This document shows positions 37,623 through 49,323 of a stretch of DNA of 64,000 bases, piece after piece; positions within the stretch are counted from its first letter, which is position 1; every line of letters begins with the position of its first letter. This stretch comes from Tubiluchus corallicola (Eukaryota > Priapulida > Priapulimorpha > Priapulimorphida > Tubiluchidae): positions 62,001 to 126,000 of the forward strand of contig JAQGDQ010000492.1 in NCBI GenBank assembly GCA_030141605.1. The letters are read 5' to 3'. Position numbers and translations under genes: made by a program. The notes under the pieces were generated by a model, which saw only the letters and a list, made by a program, of their open reading frames with translations, did no database searches and had not been told where the DNA came from.

Positions 37623-38341
37623 ATTTTGACAGGAGAATTGTTGTGTATTACTCTGGTTTGTTCTTCAACTTCGTTCGGTGACCATTGCTTATTATGGTTG
37701 TTATTCCATGTTGATCTTGAAACTCGTATTAAACTTTCTGCCAGAGAAAGTAGATCTTTTAAACTTTAGTTTCTGTGTATAGCACTGTTTGTGCACTTGA
37801 CGCAGAATTTTAGTAAAGTCATAAACATAACATTGACCTCATATAGACTTAAATCTAAAAGTAAAGACAATTTTTGCTTTTGATCTATGTAAGCATAGTT
37901 CCTTAATAAATAGTTTCTTACTAAATTTTCCACAAGTCTCGTAAAAATCTGTATCTATTAAATCTATATAACTTAAGTTATTTGTCCACTAGGAAACTTT
38001 TTGTTGGGCTTTAGAAATAAATTAAAGCATATTTCCAAGAAAGAATTTTCACCGTAAGGACTAGTTGCGTGTCTAAACCACATAACCGTGATTTGTGCAT
38101 GGTTCCAATGAAGGTTCATAATAATTGTAGTCTAAACTTATCTACTACATTGTTTTTCTGTCAAATGCAATTGTTTTCCGCATTTTTTCTCAAATGCAGT
38201 GACATTCCAAAGGTATATGTTTTTCTAAAGGAAACTCTTTTTTCTAGAGTCTTTCTTTTTCTAAAGGAACTGTTTTTCTAAAGCTTAATTTGGTTATCGT
38301 CGTCATTATTTAATTGTCAAAGATGACAATAAAATTAAGTT
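37623..38341. other. Intergenic DNA between LRR-C and LRR-D
   Basis: AT-rich, with a pyrimidine-rich stretch near 38215-38285. No gene seen. Confidence 0.5.
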
Positions 38342-38815
38342 ATGAAGTCATTGGCTATTTATAGTGCCTTAGCATTTTTGTACATTATTTCTTGTCTATG
38401 CAATGGTACCATACTTGGTCCACAAATTTGCGTTTCTCCTTTGACCAATGACGACTCAAAACTCCACTGCAGCGAGCTAGAAGTTTATGCCAATGGTACA
38501 AAGTCAAAAAATTTATGGAAGACATTTGTCTCAAGTGGTGCGCTTATGGCGAATCATTTACATCAACTATACTGAAAAATAGAATAATAAATAACATTAG
38601 CACGTGGAATAAGGTTGACAGTCTTAAAATAAAGAAGTTTGCAGACACAACATGGCCGTCAAGTTTCTGGAGACATTTACTATTCAATATCTAGAAATCA
38701 GCCATAGTAATTTGAAAGAGTTAGGAGAAAATGTTATTAGGACGAAGTTACAAGAGTCCCTAGTTCTGACTAAGAATAATGAACTCTCCAATGTCCACCC
38801 CGTCACCTGTTGGTG
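38342..38815 (+). pseudogene. LRR-D exon 1, frameshifted remnant
   Basis: Opens with a good signal peptide (MKSLAIYSALAFLYIISCLC) and a partial Cys cap, but the frame ends at 38575. Family sequence continues in other frames: KIKKFADTTWPSS, then after a second shift LETFTIQYLEISHSNLKELG and LTKNNELSNVHP, ending at a TGA near 38812. At least two frameshifts are needed. The last two LRRs and the usual phase-1 donor are missing. This exon cannot encode a working LRR block. Confidence 0.75.
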
Positions 38816-38849
38816 AAGTATCCCAAAAAGAATGTATTTTCATTTTCAG

Positions 38850-39508
38850 GTAATCCGTTCATCTGTAACTGTAGCTTAGAATGGACAAAGTCTAATAGCT
38901 GGTGCACATCAATACTGGACTGCGCACAACCAGAAAAAACCACCAGATTAATGAAATCAAACTCGGCGAATTTCTCGGTTGTCAAGAAACCGGAAGTCGT
39001 GAAGGGGTACCAGAGTGTCAGTATGTTCCCACAGAGAGAGAGAGAGGGTGTTTGGTATTCTGCGGCAAAAACCACCAAGTGCATGCATCAACATTGGAAG
39101 CTGTCTCGCAGACTTTGAGGTTTTTCACCAAGCAGTTGGTAATATGTAACTATGTGGACTCACTGTTACCACCAAAGTTTCTGGAGGGTAATACTATGCA
39201 CGTTCTTTCAATAATAAGCACACAGCTAAGCCATCTGGGAGAGAATGCCATCTGTGCCAACGTAACACAGGTAATAAAGATAACCAGAAGCAATAACCTT
39301 GTTGAGATACACAGCAGGGCGTTTTACAAGACAGCATCTGTTGCTATAATAGTGATACGCGAATGTCCAAGATTACGTTTCGTTGAGTTGAACTTGGAAA
39401 ATCGTTACCGTATAAAGGAAATCACGGTAGAGAAAACTGGTATGAAGACAATGAATATACCAATACTTAAGCTGAGATCAACTGATCAGATATCTCTGGA
39501 TGTGACAG
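38850..39508 (+). pseudogene. LRR-D exon 2 cassette with one frameshift
   Basis: The acceptor TTTTCAG ends at 38849. The frame reads GNPFICNCSLEWTKSNSW...LDCAQPEK, then breaks at an A-run (AGAAAAAACC near 38930-38940). The next frame carries INEIKLGEFLGC, C-x3-CG (CLVFCG), LVICNYVDSLLPPKFLEG, NVTQV and HSRAFY. Its length is 659 nt, one base short of a multiple of three, which fits a single-base deletion. The end is CA G|GTGTCG, a weak donor. A homopolymer assembly error cannot be excluded. Confidence 0.75.
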
Positions 39509-39574
39509 GTGTCGTCCTTTACAGGTACGTTATTTATTCATGTTGCCATTCTTGAGCCTTAGTGGTGTATCTGA

Positions 39575-39860
39575 CAGTAAGTTCAGGCTAGCGAGTTTTT
39601 ACCGTTAGTTTTCTCTCCGACTGCAAACTCACAAGTGTGAACTGCTTTGTGAGTTACTGTCGGCAAGTTATTGCAAACTCTCCTACAGTTGCTGCGAGTC
39701 GTCTTCCAGCGAGTTACTCTCTGGAAGTGTGAACGTCTCGGTAAGTTACTGGACGAGTTTCTTGCGGTGAATAGAGAATTGGGCGTCAGTTCACAGCAAG
39801 TTTTGCTCACTAGTCTGAATACGCTTGCGAGTTAACTTGCAAGCCTGTAAGCCCGCGGGC
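39575..39860. repeat. Possible MITE rich in GAGTTACT/AAGTTA motifs
   Basis: About eight copies of (C/G)GAGTTACT- or AAGTTACT-like words lie in 280 bp, ending near the palindrome GCGAGTTAACTTGCAAG. Composition differs from the flanks. Boundaries and target duplication were not resolved. Confidence 0.3.
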
Positions 39861-40228
39861 ACTAGACCTCCTGAACATTCTACTTCAACTGTTTATTCTT
39901 GTGTTTTAAAAGTATATAGGTGAAATGGAAACTAAACAGAAAGTGCACTACGATGGTACAAACCCACATTTAAGTTTCGGCATCAAACTTGAAAGACAGC
40001 AAATGCGAAAAAATTGAAGTGTATTTCAACTAGAGAGGAATAATGTGGTTAAAAACAGAAGTTTTACATCTCTAGGCTGTCGCATTTTCCAGTATTCAAA
40101 ACAGTCCAAATTTCATTCTTTGATACTTCCAACATTAGAGAGTAACAATACACTAAAGCGTTGTACTGCATTGCATCAATTTGAAAATCTGACGTGCATA
40201 CAAATCTACTCGCTTTTTCAATTCTTAG

Positions 40229-40936
40229 GCAACAATTTCATCTGCAATTTCCTCCTTAAATGGACCAAAAGTGTGAAGTGGAAGAAATCCGAGATTGACT
40301 GTATACAGCCAAATTGGCCAAATTATCTCCCAAACAAAATCACAGCCGCTGATTTTAAAGACTGTCCGATAACCGAAACCACTTCAGCTACAAAGGCACC
40401 TGTGCTGCACGGGCCATGCGGGGTGCGAGTAGATTGTGATTATTACGAACATTCCAAGTGCAGTGCGGTGTCCTGTGGAACCGACCGGACAATTGACAAC
40501 ATCAAAATGGACCATATAATAAAATCCCTGCCAGGCCATACCAGCGATGTTGAAGAATTCTTTCTTCACAAGTACACAGAAAGGCAACTGCCCAAGAATT
40601 TTCTCAGAGGAAAGTCAGTGGTAGATTTCCAGATGGTTGACTCCTATCTAGAGACAATTCCAGAGAATTCCATCTACGGCGTCCGCAAAACTATCTTGTT
40701 TATCAACATGCATCTCCTCACGACTGTCGATGGAAAGGCGTTCTCGAAATTGGAGACACTTCAAAAGATCGGCTTCTATAACTGCAGAGAACTGTTTTCA
40801 GCTGACTTGGATCTGTCTTCAAATCAGAAGATCATTTTGGAACAGTTGATTTTTGATGGAACAGCTATACAGCAGATGAAGATGCCAAAGCTGCATGACC
40901 AGACGCAATCAACTGACATTCTTTTGCAAATTACAG
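40229..40936 (+). CDS. LRR-D exon 3 cassette, open but LRRCT Cys lost
   Basis: The acceptor ATTCTTAG ends at 40228 and the donor ACA G|GTAAGA starts at 40937. At 708 nt it is frame-neutral and fully open. The LRRCT reads GNNFICNFLLKWTKSVKW, so the second Cys of the C-x-C pair is Phe. The cap shows CGVRVDC and CSAVSCG. LRRs include YTERQLPKNFLRGK, IYGVRKTI, AFSKLETL and DLDLSSN. No terminal LRRCT exon lies between here and the LRR-E signal exon. The donor could in principle splice in phase to 43788 of LRR-E. The exon may belong to a pseudogene or a read-through isoform. Confidence 0.65.
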
Positions 40937-42125
40937 GTAAGAAAATCTGTCTGTATTTAGATATTCTTCGCGGTTTAGTGCGTGTGAAAAACAACGAACT
41001 TTTTTAGAAACGGTGCCTGCATGCTATTCGGAAATCAGGTAAATGCATTAGGCTGGTGATCACAAATGAAAGAAGTTCAACAACATATAATCGAACTAAG
41101 ATCATCTATCCAGAATTAACCGATTACGTTATCGTTTCCAATAAAAGTAGTTTATGGGACTTCATGTAAAAATCTATCCAGCTTTTATGTCGTCACGGTG
41201 TAGTCCAATTTTGTCTCACCAACCACTAAGCTCACACATGTGTAAACGTGTAAAAACCAAAATGTATGAAAAACTTGAAAAGCAGCTTCTTATTACATTT
41301 TTTCGGATAGCGGCATTTTAAAATGCTTTTAATGTCCTTCTCATTTTATATGGTACCTCTTATTAATAGGTCACACAGTCAAGAGGATCCGCCGGTAGCA
41401 AAATAAAATCAAGAATTAACACGCCCTAATCTGATAGCTCAGTCCCGCCTGTCTGTATTGTGAAATTATGGTAGTTTATATCCTGGACAGATTAAACAAT
41501 TACTCGTGGTGTATTAGTAATGCTATTAACCTAGTTGCTACATTGTCATTGTTAATTCGTATATGCACTGCGATTATATATACAAGCTGGAAAACTAAAT
41601 TCTATCATTCTAATTCCAGTTGAAACATTGTTGTGTCTGCTTATACTGTTTCACGTTATTCTAAATTGTTTAAAAGTCGAAATCACTTATGTTGTTATCC
41701 TAGATAGGTCAGCATGTTTCTCTAATTTACGGCATTTTTATGCTTCGTTTTAACAGTTATGCTCGATATAAAATAAACGTTGCATTAAGGAAAATTTTAA
41801 ACTTTGTGCATTCCGTGCATCTTCAGTACACAAGCAAATAAATCCAGTTCGAACATATTTATCTCAAAATCTATTGATTCTATTGTAGAACGATTTGGTG
41901 TGTGCACTATCAATACATAGAATGCACGTGGAATGAATGATATAATACGTTTTGTGCTATAATGAAGAGTTGAATAATATTGCCGAAATCGTTTGATTCT
42001 TTTCATCAAGAAATGCTAACTCTTGCTATCATTTTGTTGAACTATTCGACGTTGTTAACAATTCTCACGTAAGATGGACTAGAAATATATTAAAAACAGT
42101 CGGACCAGAATTCTGAACGCTGATA
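40937..42125. other. Intergenic DNA between LRR-D and LRR-E
   Basis: AT-rich. No LRRCT-type exon or other coding signal was found in this gap. Confidence 0.5.
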
Positions 42126-42819
42126 ATGTTGCCATTATCCTTACCTGATTTTGTAATGGTAATGCTATTGTTGCCTATTGTCAGTATCGACAGAGTCCGT
42201 TGCTTTATAAAGCCAACGTTCTGGCCAGATCAGATTGAAGAAAATAATTGTGAATTTCTAAACACCCATCGTAAATATTCATTTAAAGTAACTGTGCGAG
42301 TAACAATCTCTTCAGATTGTAGAGTTTTTACGGGTGAACATCATAAGCTACTTACTAAACATTTGTTAATGACCATAATTTATGCTAGGGAGATACCAAC
42401 AGACGTTGTATGGCGAGAGTTAGCCATTACAGAATACCGATGGTTTGAAGTTGATTCTAAACCTCTGGAAGTGTCGTTTGATTTCATGAAAGACATAAAT
42501 GTAAGAACTATAACAATTCAAGAAACCAATATTCAAGGGCTTGCAGAGAACTTTCTTCCTAATATAAAAACTCTTTCATTTGTGTTATTAGCGTATAATC
42601 GCCAACTTGCTTATATACACCCGAGAGCTTTTGCTAAATTAGAAGCCCTTTGGAGTATCGCCATTCTTGGAGCCCCAGCCCTAACGGGATCGGATTTCAA
42701 GATGGATTTTTCCCCAAATCCAAAAATTTCGCGAATTTTGCTTAGTGGTACAGGACTGACTTATATGAGCAAGCCTCTGTTTAACAAAATACCTGACAAG
42801 ATGGTTATGCAGCTCTGGA
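42126..42819 (+). CDS. LRR-E exon 1: signal peptide, divergent cap, LRRs
   Basis: First of five exons of a complete 1035-aa protein. The ATG at 42126 leads into a hydrophobic leader (VMVMLLLPIVSI, residues about 11-22). The cap is divergent, with few cysteines (RCF, NNCEF, SSDCRVF) and no C-x3-C-G. LRRs include REIPTDVVWRELAI, HPRAFAKLEAL and FSPNPKISRILLSG. The exon ends CTC TGG A|GTAGGT, phase 1, and joins 43788 (A+AT). Confidence 0.8.
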
Positions 42820-43787
42820 GTAGGTATTTGTGAGTTTAAAAATGATTTAGAAGTTTATTTTCTGCTATAATAAATAATTAAGAATCAGTTATGTCTGGGT
42901 CATATTTATGCTTGAACTTATTTTTGTATTCAAACTTATTTTCAGTCAGAAATTAATGACAATTAACATTTAAGACCCAAATTTTTCTTCACTCTCCCAT
43001 ATAGTACATAGAGCGTCATTAGTGTTTGACCTATTGGCAAAGCAACGCAGTCAGCGTCATCATTCTAAATGGTTTAGATTACCTTAGACGACAAATGTCT
43101 ACGTATGATAACTTTGTTTGGAAATACAAGCAAGTACAACAATCCTGCATACCAATAGCTTCAATTTCTCTTTGCCCATGGTTATTGACAGAACCAGAAC
43201 GTCGATAAAATTGATCTTTACACCTTGAGTACAAAGAGGCGTTTGGAATTTGCATAGTATGTAGGTGAATTTGATAATAATATCTTATTTAAAAATGCTT
43301 ATTTTGACACAGAGTATGTGATAACATGTTCGTACAATTTACTATCACTGTAAATTGTAAGAGGTTTTTTTTAAAAAAAGACTGCTATTTTCAGTTTTTT
43401 AATTACTTACATTAGCTGTTACGAAGTAACCTTGTGTCTCTTAATTTTACTTCTACTCACTATATGGGAGCCAGCACCCTTTCTGATTTATATGCGAGGA
43501 CAGAAACACTCAAAGAAATATTTGCTTTTTTCGCTCTGCTGACATTGTTAATAAAAAGCACAATTGTGTTTTTTAAATTACGTTGCAACCCGAATTTCCG
43601 CTTTATGTAAGAATCATTAATAGAACTTCTTGTGTAACTTGGGTTTTCTACCTTTATTTGCTTAGAAGCCCGCAAAACTTAATTCCCTGTGCCCTTGGCA
43701 GATTCGTGATATTGAATAACAAAACTGTAAAATAAATGGTAACTTTTCAAATGTTTGTCACTATCATCAGTTTAATTGCTGTTTCAG

Positions 43788-44570
43788 ATAATAATTTTCA
43801 GTGCAATTGTTCAATGAGGTGGATCTTGGCAGAATCTTGGTCATCACAGTCAACAGTTGATTGTGCTAATCCACCCATAAAATCCATGAAACTTTACGAC
43901 TTTGACAAACTTTGTGGTTATCAAGAGACTACAAGCCTGCCCTACTTTACAACAACATCAGAAACCTATAATGGAACTGAAATCATCATAACATACAAGA
44001 ATTACACGAAACCTCCTTTTGGATATAAAAGCAAATGTCCTAACGTGATTTATATTCCTCCAACATGTGAAGTAGTACAAGATATCCCTTGTAAGTTGAG
44101 GTGTGGTTATAAAGTTGAGATGAATATAAGACCGTCAGTTCTTAGAGTCATTGACGATTACTTCGACTACTTCTCTGGAACTGCAGATGAAATGAATGAG
44201 CTGGTACTTGAACGTGTCAGAGCTGAAGAGTGGCCTGCTGACGTCCTAAAAGGTCGCTCAATAGGTTACCTAACGATAAAGTGGTCAGCGATGAAAAAGA
44301 TAGGCGAAATCAAAGCCAACGTCACCAGGGTTTTGAGAATAGCGGAAAATTACAGGTTAGCAACGATTTCACCCAGATTCTGTCAGTCCTGCGAACATGT
44401 TCAAGTCATTGAAATTGAGGGCGCCAAGGAACTTAAAATTCTGCAGCCTCTTGCTTTTTCAAGTTGCCGCAAGTTGCAGAATATTTTAATCTCTCGAACG
44501 GGTTTAAAGTTCATCCCAATGCCGTTATTTCGGGACAGAATGCCAGAACATATAATTCTACGGCTATTAT
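43788..44570 (+). CDS. LRR-E exon 2: LRRCT + cap + LRR cassette
   Basis: The acceptor GTTTCAG ends at 43787. The LRRCT is NFQCNCSMRWILAESW, then VDCANPP and a closing LCGY. A short Thr-rich linker (LPYFTTTSETYNGT) follows. The cap is CPNVIYIPPTC...CKLRCG. LRRs include WPADVLKGRSI, ANVTRV (an N-glycosylation sequon) and ISPRF. The donor is TTA T|GTAAGT. At 783 nt it is frame-neutral. Confidence 0.85.
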
Positions 44571-44877
44571 GTAAGTTCATTTAATAGATGCTTAAATAAA
44601 ATTTAATATCAAGAAGCAATATAACAGCGAGGCACAACTTGTAAAGGTGGCGGAGCAATCGCCTAACAACCTGTCATCCAAGGCTTCGTATCATAGATGT
44701 TCATAACCATTATCTCAGCGCGCCGTTAGTGACAATTTTTCTTTTCTTCTTCGTCTTTTTTCCAGTGAATAAAGTGAGTAGAAAAGAATTTAGTGCGAGG
44801 CGTCAAAAGCTAATTGGAAAATTTTGCTCACTTTACAGAAGCAGTTTGGGTTTACTGTGGCCCTTTGTAGTTATCTT

Positions 44878-45015
44878 GTAAAATAACTTTAAAATTATCT
44901 AGAGACTAGAAAAATAAACTTTAAAATTATCTCCACACTTGAAAAATAAACTTTAAAATTATCTCCAGACTTGAAAAATAAACTTTAAAATTATCTCCAG
45001 ACTTGAAAAATAACT
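44878..45015. repeat. 32-bp tandem repeat, about four copies
   Basis: Unit AAAAATAAACTTTAAAATTA, TCTCCAGACTTG. Copies diverge at the left end (TCTAGAGACTAG). Confidence 0.85.
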
Positions 45016-45673
45016 TCAAATCTTTATCTCAAATTCATATATTCCTATTGGTAAGCTTTTGTTTCTTCTGCAAAAGCGCAAAGCAACTACAAATTTATTT
45101 TTTGTATTTGCAAATTGATCGCTTTGGAAACCGCTAACAGTAATCAACGTTCAAGGTGTAATAAATGTGAATCATAAACTAGATTTATGTAAAATAGAAT
45201 TAAGTACAACCGGAAATTGTACAAATGCCACTAGAAAAGTGAAACGTTGTAACCGCTTCTTCCAGTTTAGCACCTCAAGCAGTGAGCGGTGTCTTAGTTC
45301 CTTTGCAAAGTTTTGCAAAAAGTAAAAAGCATTTGATTCAGACTTGCATCATTTCTAGTGCTCAGAATGAATATAAATGCACTCCTGAAAAATGGTGACA
45401 CGTTTGTCCTGTTGTCAACAATATACTCTCTGGTGGGGACGCCTGTCAGGGGATGTCACGTGATTTTATGGAATGGTCATGCACACGTCTCCACCAATCA
45501 GCTTTTAGACATTCATTTTCTTATTTTTAATTTAATCCGTGAGTTTTACAGCGATCCTCTTTACCCCACTTTCCTACAATGAAATAACTATTAACTTCTA
45601 TTAAATTGTTGATATTGATACCATTGTCACTAGTTTTCATTTTTATCCGCCCGTGCCAGTGTTCCTGGTCAGA

Positions 45674-45980
45674 TGTAGGGCCCTCTACACGCCCTGCTTC
45701 CACGTCAGCAGCGACTCACCCTTTCTTGTAGGTCCAGACGTCTTGTTTGGGCCTACACGTGGTGTGAGAAGCCAGCTGACCTGGAATGCCAGTATAAAAG
45801 CGCGTAGAGGTCACTACAGCCTTGATTTCTGACACAGGTGCTCCTCGGGTGTAGTGCTGTTACTGAGTTAGTTAGTTATTTTTTGTGCACGTGTTATTTG
45901 GTTCCTAATTCCTAATAAACTCCGTACAGTGTAGTTTTTGTGTATTTTGTTTTGTGAGAGTTAAATGACATGCTATAACA
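45674..45980 (+). mobile_element. Candidate solo LTR
   Basis: A GC-richer block opening TGTAGGGCCC, with TATAAAAG at 45793-45800 and AATAAA at 45914-45919 about 115 bp later, ending near ...AACA. That order and spacing are typical of LTR U3-R-U5. No clear target duplication and no internal retroelement genes were seen. It could instead be a promoter of an unrelated transcript. Confidence 0.35.
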
Positions 45981-47175
45981 GGTATAAGGTACTAGTTTAC
46001 AGACATTAATTTAGTTATTTAACATAACATTTGTAATTAACATTAACATTTGTAATTAAGTATCGGTTACACAACTATTATAAAATGGAACGTCACGGTG
46101 CGCAATATGAAGACCGCCATGCCGTCTTGGAGTTCGACCCCCTGAGGCATCCAGTTTTCACATTCTAATTCATGTAAACTCACAAACCCAGAAGGCTAGA
46201 GTCGTGCAACTTGCCTCGGGTAGGGTTCTTGAAAATGCTGTGTTGAGCAGTGACCTCCGTCAAAGGGTCAAGACACGGAACATCGGCAATTGTTCAATTG
46301 CCAATTCAGCTTCTCTTAAAGCTGTGAGTTAAATTCAGAATTTTTCATGCCTATTTTGGATAGTGTGATTTAGATGTGCAATTTAGATTTTAAAAAACTG
46401 AGAGTCAAAATACATATCACTGAAAAATTCTAAACTATAGTAACTAGAGTCACGGAAATTGCAGAGTAAAAACCCTACTGTATGTACGTAATGTGTACAT
46501 AAAAAGTTTTTAGCCTTATAGCGTGTTTATACCACAGGAAGTAGAATTATACAAATTCTTATTAGTTCACCAATTTCCGTACATTTTTTTATTTTGTAAA
46601 ATGCTTGTAAACTCCATTTTTAATCCATTAGTGTTACGCATCCATTTTAGAAAAAGTATTGAGTTTTTGAGATTTCTTAAGCATCTAATCGCACATGAGT
46701 AAGCCGCAGTAGGCCAAACACAGTCACGTGATAAATAGTGTCATGGTTGAATGAGTTTAAGGGTTCCAGGACGGAATCTCTGCTGGAATGGGGCCAAAAT
46801 ATGACTATTCAAGCATTTTGCGCAATTAAACGTGAGTTAATCACATTGGACCAAAGCATAGTCAAGTGAAGATCTATGTCATTCGCCTGTCCCTACATGT
46901 TATTCATTATCTGTGTGCTGCGTCCTTACTTGCACAGTCACTAAATAGCTGTTAATGTTGATGTTGTCTGTGGAATGAGTGATGGTAAATAAATCTTGTC
47001 TTTGTCTTTGAAATTTAGTGACGAGCGTGGAAGTAAGGGCGGAAGTAACTACACTATGTAGACCAGGTAAAATCAGGTGTAAACACAGTCGCGGCGTTTT
47101 GCTCGCGGATTTGGGTCTGAATCATTGGATTTTTTTTCATGTTGATTCAATTATGGCAGTGTTTTGTTGTTTCAG

Positions 47176-47850
47176 CGAATCCTCTTATCTGTGACTGTAA
47201 CATGGAGTGGACCAAGGATCGACAATGGCGTTCGTCTAGCATTGACTGTGAAAACCCGCCTAGGAATCATGTGAAAAACGAGATTAAACTTGGGGAATTC
47301 ATTGGATGTAGCAACAAAAGCGTGAGAATCTGCATGATTCCAGCTAATCCCTGCACTGCTGCACGACACGCCTCAGAAAATGGTTGTCATGTAAAATGCG
47401 GTTATGTAATCGGCCATGTGCCAATATTCGAAGGAGATGTGAAGTTGATAATGAAGGCCCTTCGGCCATGGACGCACACTCTGACCATTGCTAATTATGC
47501 CGAAACTCAACTTCCTTCAAATTTTCTTGAACGCAAGACAGTCGAGACGCTTCGTCTGACCGATTCAAACTTAAAAATACTGACCCCGATATATGGCAAC
47601 GTTACCAACAAGGTTTCAGTTTTCCGTCAGGAACACTTGACCGCTGTCCATCCTAAAGCATTCTACAGACTGAAATCGTTGAAGCGAATTTATATTTCAA
47701 ATTGTGAGAAGTTAATAACAATAAATCTGGATTTATCTGAAAGTTCACAGTTTGAGGAGCTCTTTATAGAGAAAACGGGAATTTACAGTCTTGACAAACC
47801 CAAACTTCATCCCGACAGACCATCAAGCGAAATATTATTAACGGTTGTGA
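47176..47850 (+). CDS. LRR-E exon 3: LRRCT + cap + LRR cassette
   Basis: The acceptor GTTTCAG ends at 47175 and T+CG opens SNPLICDCNMEWTKDRQW, then IDCENPPRNH and KLGEFIGC. The cap is CMIPANPCTA...GCHVKCG. LRRs include LTIANYAETQLPSNFLE, IYGNVTNK (sequon), VHPKAFYRLKSL and LDLSESS. The donor is GTG A|GTAAGT. At 675 nt it is frame-neutral. It is close in sequence to LRR-F exon 4, giving a clear cassette orthology inside the cluster. Confidence 0.88.
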
Positions 47851-48249
47851 GTAAGTAAATTAAATCTCTTTAGTGTTTGGAGTTAATTCTACGCCTGTCG
47901 GGTTGGTAACTGGTTTTTTTCATTCTTAACTACCTGACGTCTTTTTGATTATTTTAATGAAAAGCAAATAGGCGCAGCCATGACGAGACAAACAAGACTC
48001 GTAAGGTAAGTAGTAGTGCCCGGTACCTGTACCTTGTGAATACTGTCACATCATTGTGAAGGTACAGTGCACCAATCCTTTCTTTAGGCTTCATTTTTGC
48101 TTTGGTGGCACGTGTTAGCATGTTTTCTTAAAAGCACCAAATAGGCGGGTAACCATGGAAAAAAGAAATAAGTGAAATTAGTGTAAACTTTGTGAACTCA
48201 CAATTACATAAAAAATTGAACTGTAAAGTTTGAATTAAGACTTCAGTTT

Positions 48250-48312
48250 CAATCACTAGCGCTGAGTAGTCAAGCGTTCTTGGCGTTGAACTTGTAATCC
48301 AAAGTCCGGGCT
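48250..48312 (+). mobile_element. Possible tRNA-derived SINE remnant
   Basis: GCGCTGAGTAGTCAAGCG resembles box A and a D-arm. It is followed by GTTGAACTTGTAATCCAAAG, close to the anticodon arm of a tRNA-Thr(TGT)-type gene, then a decayed box B (TCCGGGCTCTTC). It does not form an intact tRNA. Confidence 0.35.
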
Positions 48313-48479
48313 CTTCACACTGATTTATGTATTTGTGTTTAATGACTAATCTTATGGCTCAAGATTGTATTAGTTTCAAGATAAATTCGAATTTTGATCA
48401 AATGGAAGAAAATGTAAAAAAGTTAAGATAGAGTTTTTATTTGAACGTATACATTCTACTCCACGGCTGTTCGACTTAC

Positions 48480-48760
48480 TTGCTTACTTGATGCCCCCAC
48501 CAGGTGGAGGCAGGCCAGCACAGGTAGCACCCCGAACCATCGCACGCCATGGCTTACGGTCCTCGCAGTACGACGGCAGCTCTGTGAAATCAACGGAAAC
48601 TTGGTGGTAGCGGACCAGCCCAAGAGGAGCACAATATCGCGCTTGATTTGATGCCAGAAATGCTTTTGTTGACCTCCTCTGCGGCGCTTTCACGTGCCGC
48701 CGCGTCCTGCTGCCACCGGTGCCGGCTCGAACATGGAGATGAACGGTAAGCGGGAGCGGG
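48480..48760 (-). mobile_element. Possible 3' end of an RTE-like retrotransposon
   Basis: A GC-rich island. The minus-strand frame ends DRKPWRAMVRGATC...PPGGGIK and a stop, immediately followed by AAGTAAGCAAGTAAG. A short tandem tail directly after the stop codon is also seen on the LINE at 53499-54144. A TTCGA is present on both sides, but it is too short to be a convincing target duplication. Confidence 0.35.
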
Positions 48761-48916
48761 CCATTCGAATTATATCGTGTTTTCGAAACCAGTATAAGTA
48801 TTTCGAAACCAGTTGATTACTCTTTAATATATTGTATTAGTTGATACGTTGTTGGAATTAAAATAACTAAAGCCGTAATCATAAATGTCTGCATGGTCTT
48901 GCGTTGGACTTGTACG

Positions 48917-48917
48917 A

Positions 48918-48958
<41 letters not shown>
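48917..48958. repeat. (TA)n microsatellite
   Basis: About 20 TA dinucleotides in LRR-E intron 3. Confidence 0.95.
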
Positions 48959-48961
<3 letters not shown>

Positions 48962-49323
48962 ATCTTTATTTGCCATTAAAAACATTGATAATCACTGATA
49001 AAAACTTTATAGAGATAATCAATCAGTGTTAGTTAATAAAAACTTACACTGCTGAAGGCAAATGCGTCAGTGCAATCTAAACTACTGTGCAGTAATGACG
49101 AATAAAATCAAACATATTTACAACCATATACAAAAAAATAAAAAACTAAAAAAAAAAACTATGATTTAATTAATATGGCCGTGGGTATATGAATTCTGAA
49201 TTAGTGTGTATGTTGTCGTACTGGTGTGATGGCATTTCGTATCTTGTTCAAATTCATACTTAGTCTTGACTTTTCCACATCCATCATCCACTCATCTTTA
49301 TTAATACTATGCAATTTTTGTAG

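Larger units (their letters stand above)
44571..47175 (+). other. LRR-E intron 2
   Basis: About 2.6 kb, holding a 32-bp repeat (44878-45015) and an LTR-like sequence (45674-45980). No missed cassette was found. Confidence 0.6.
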
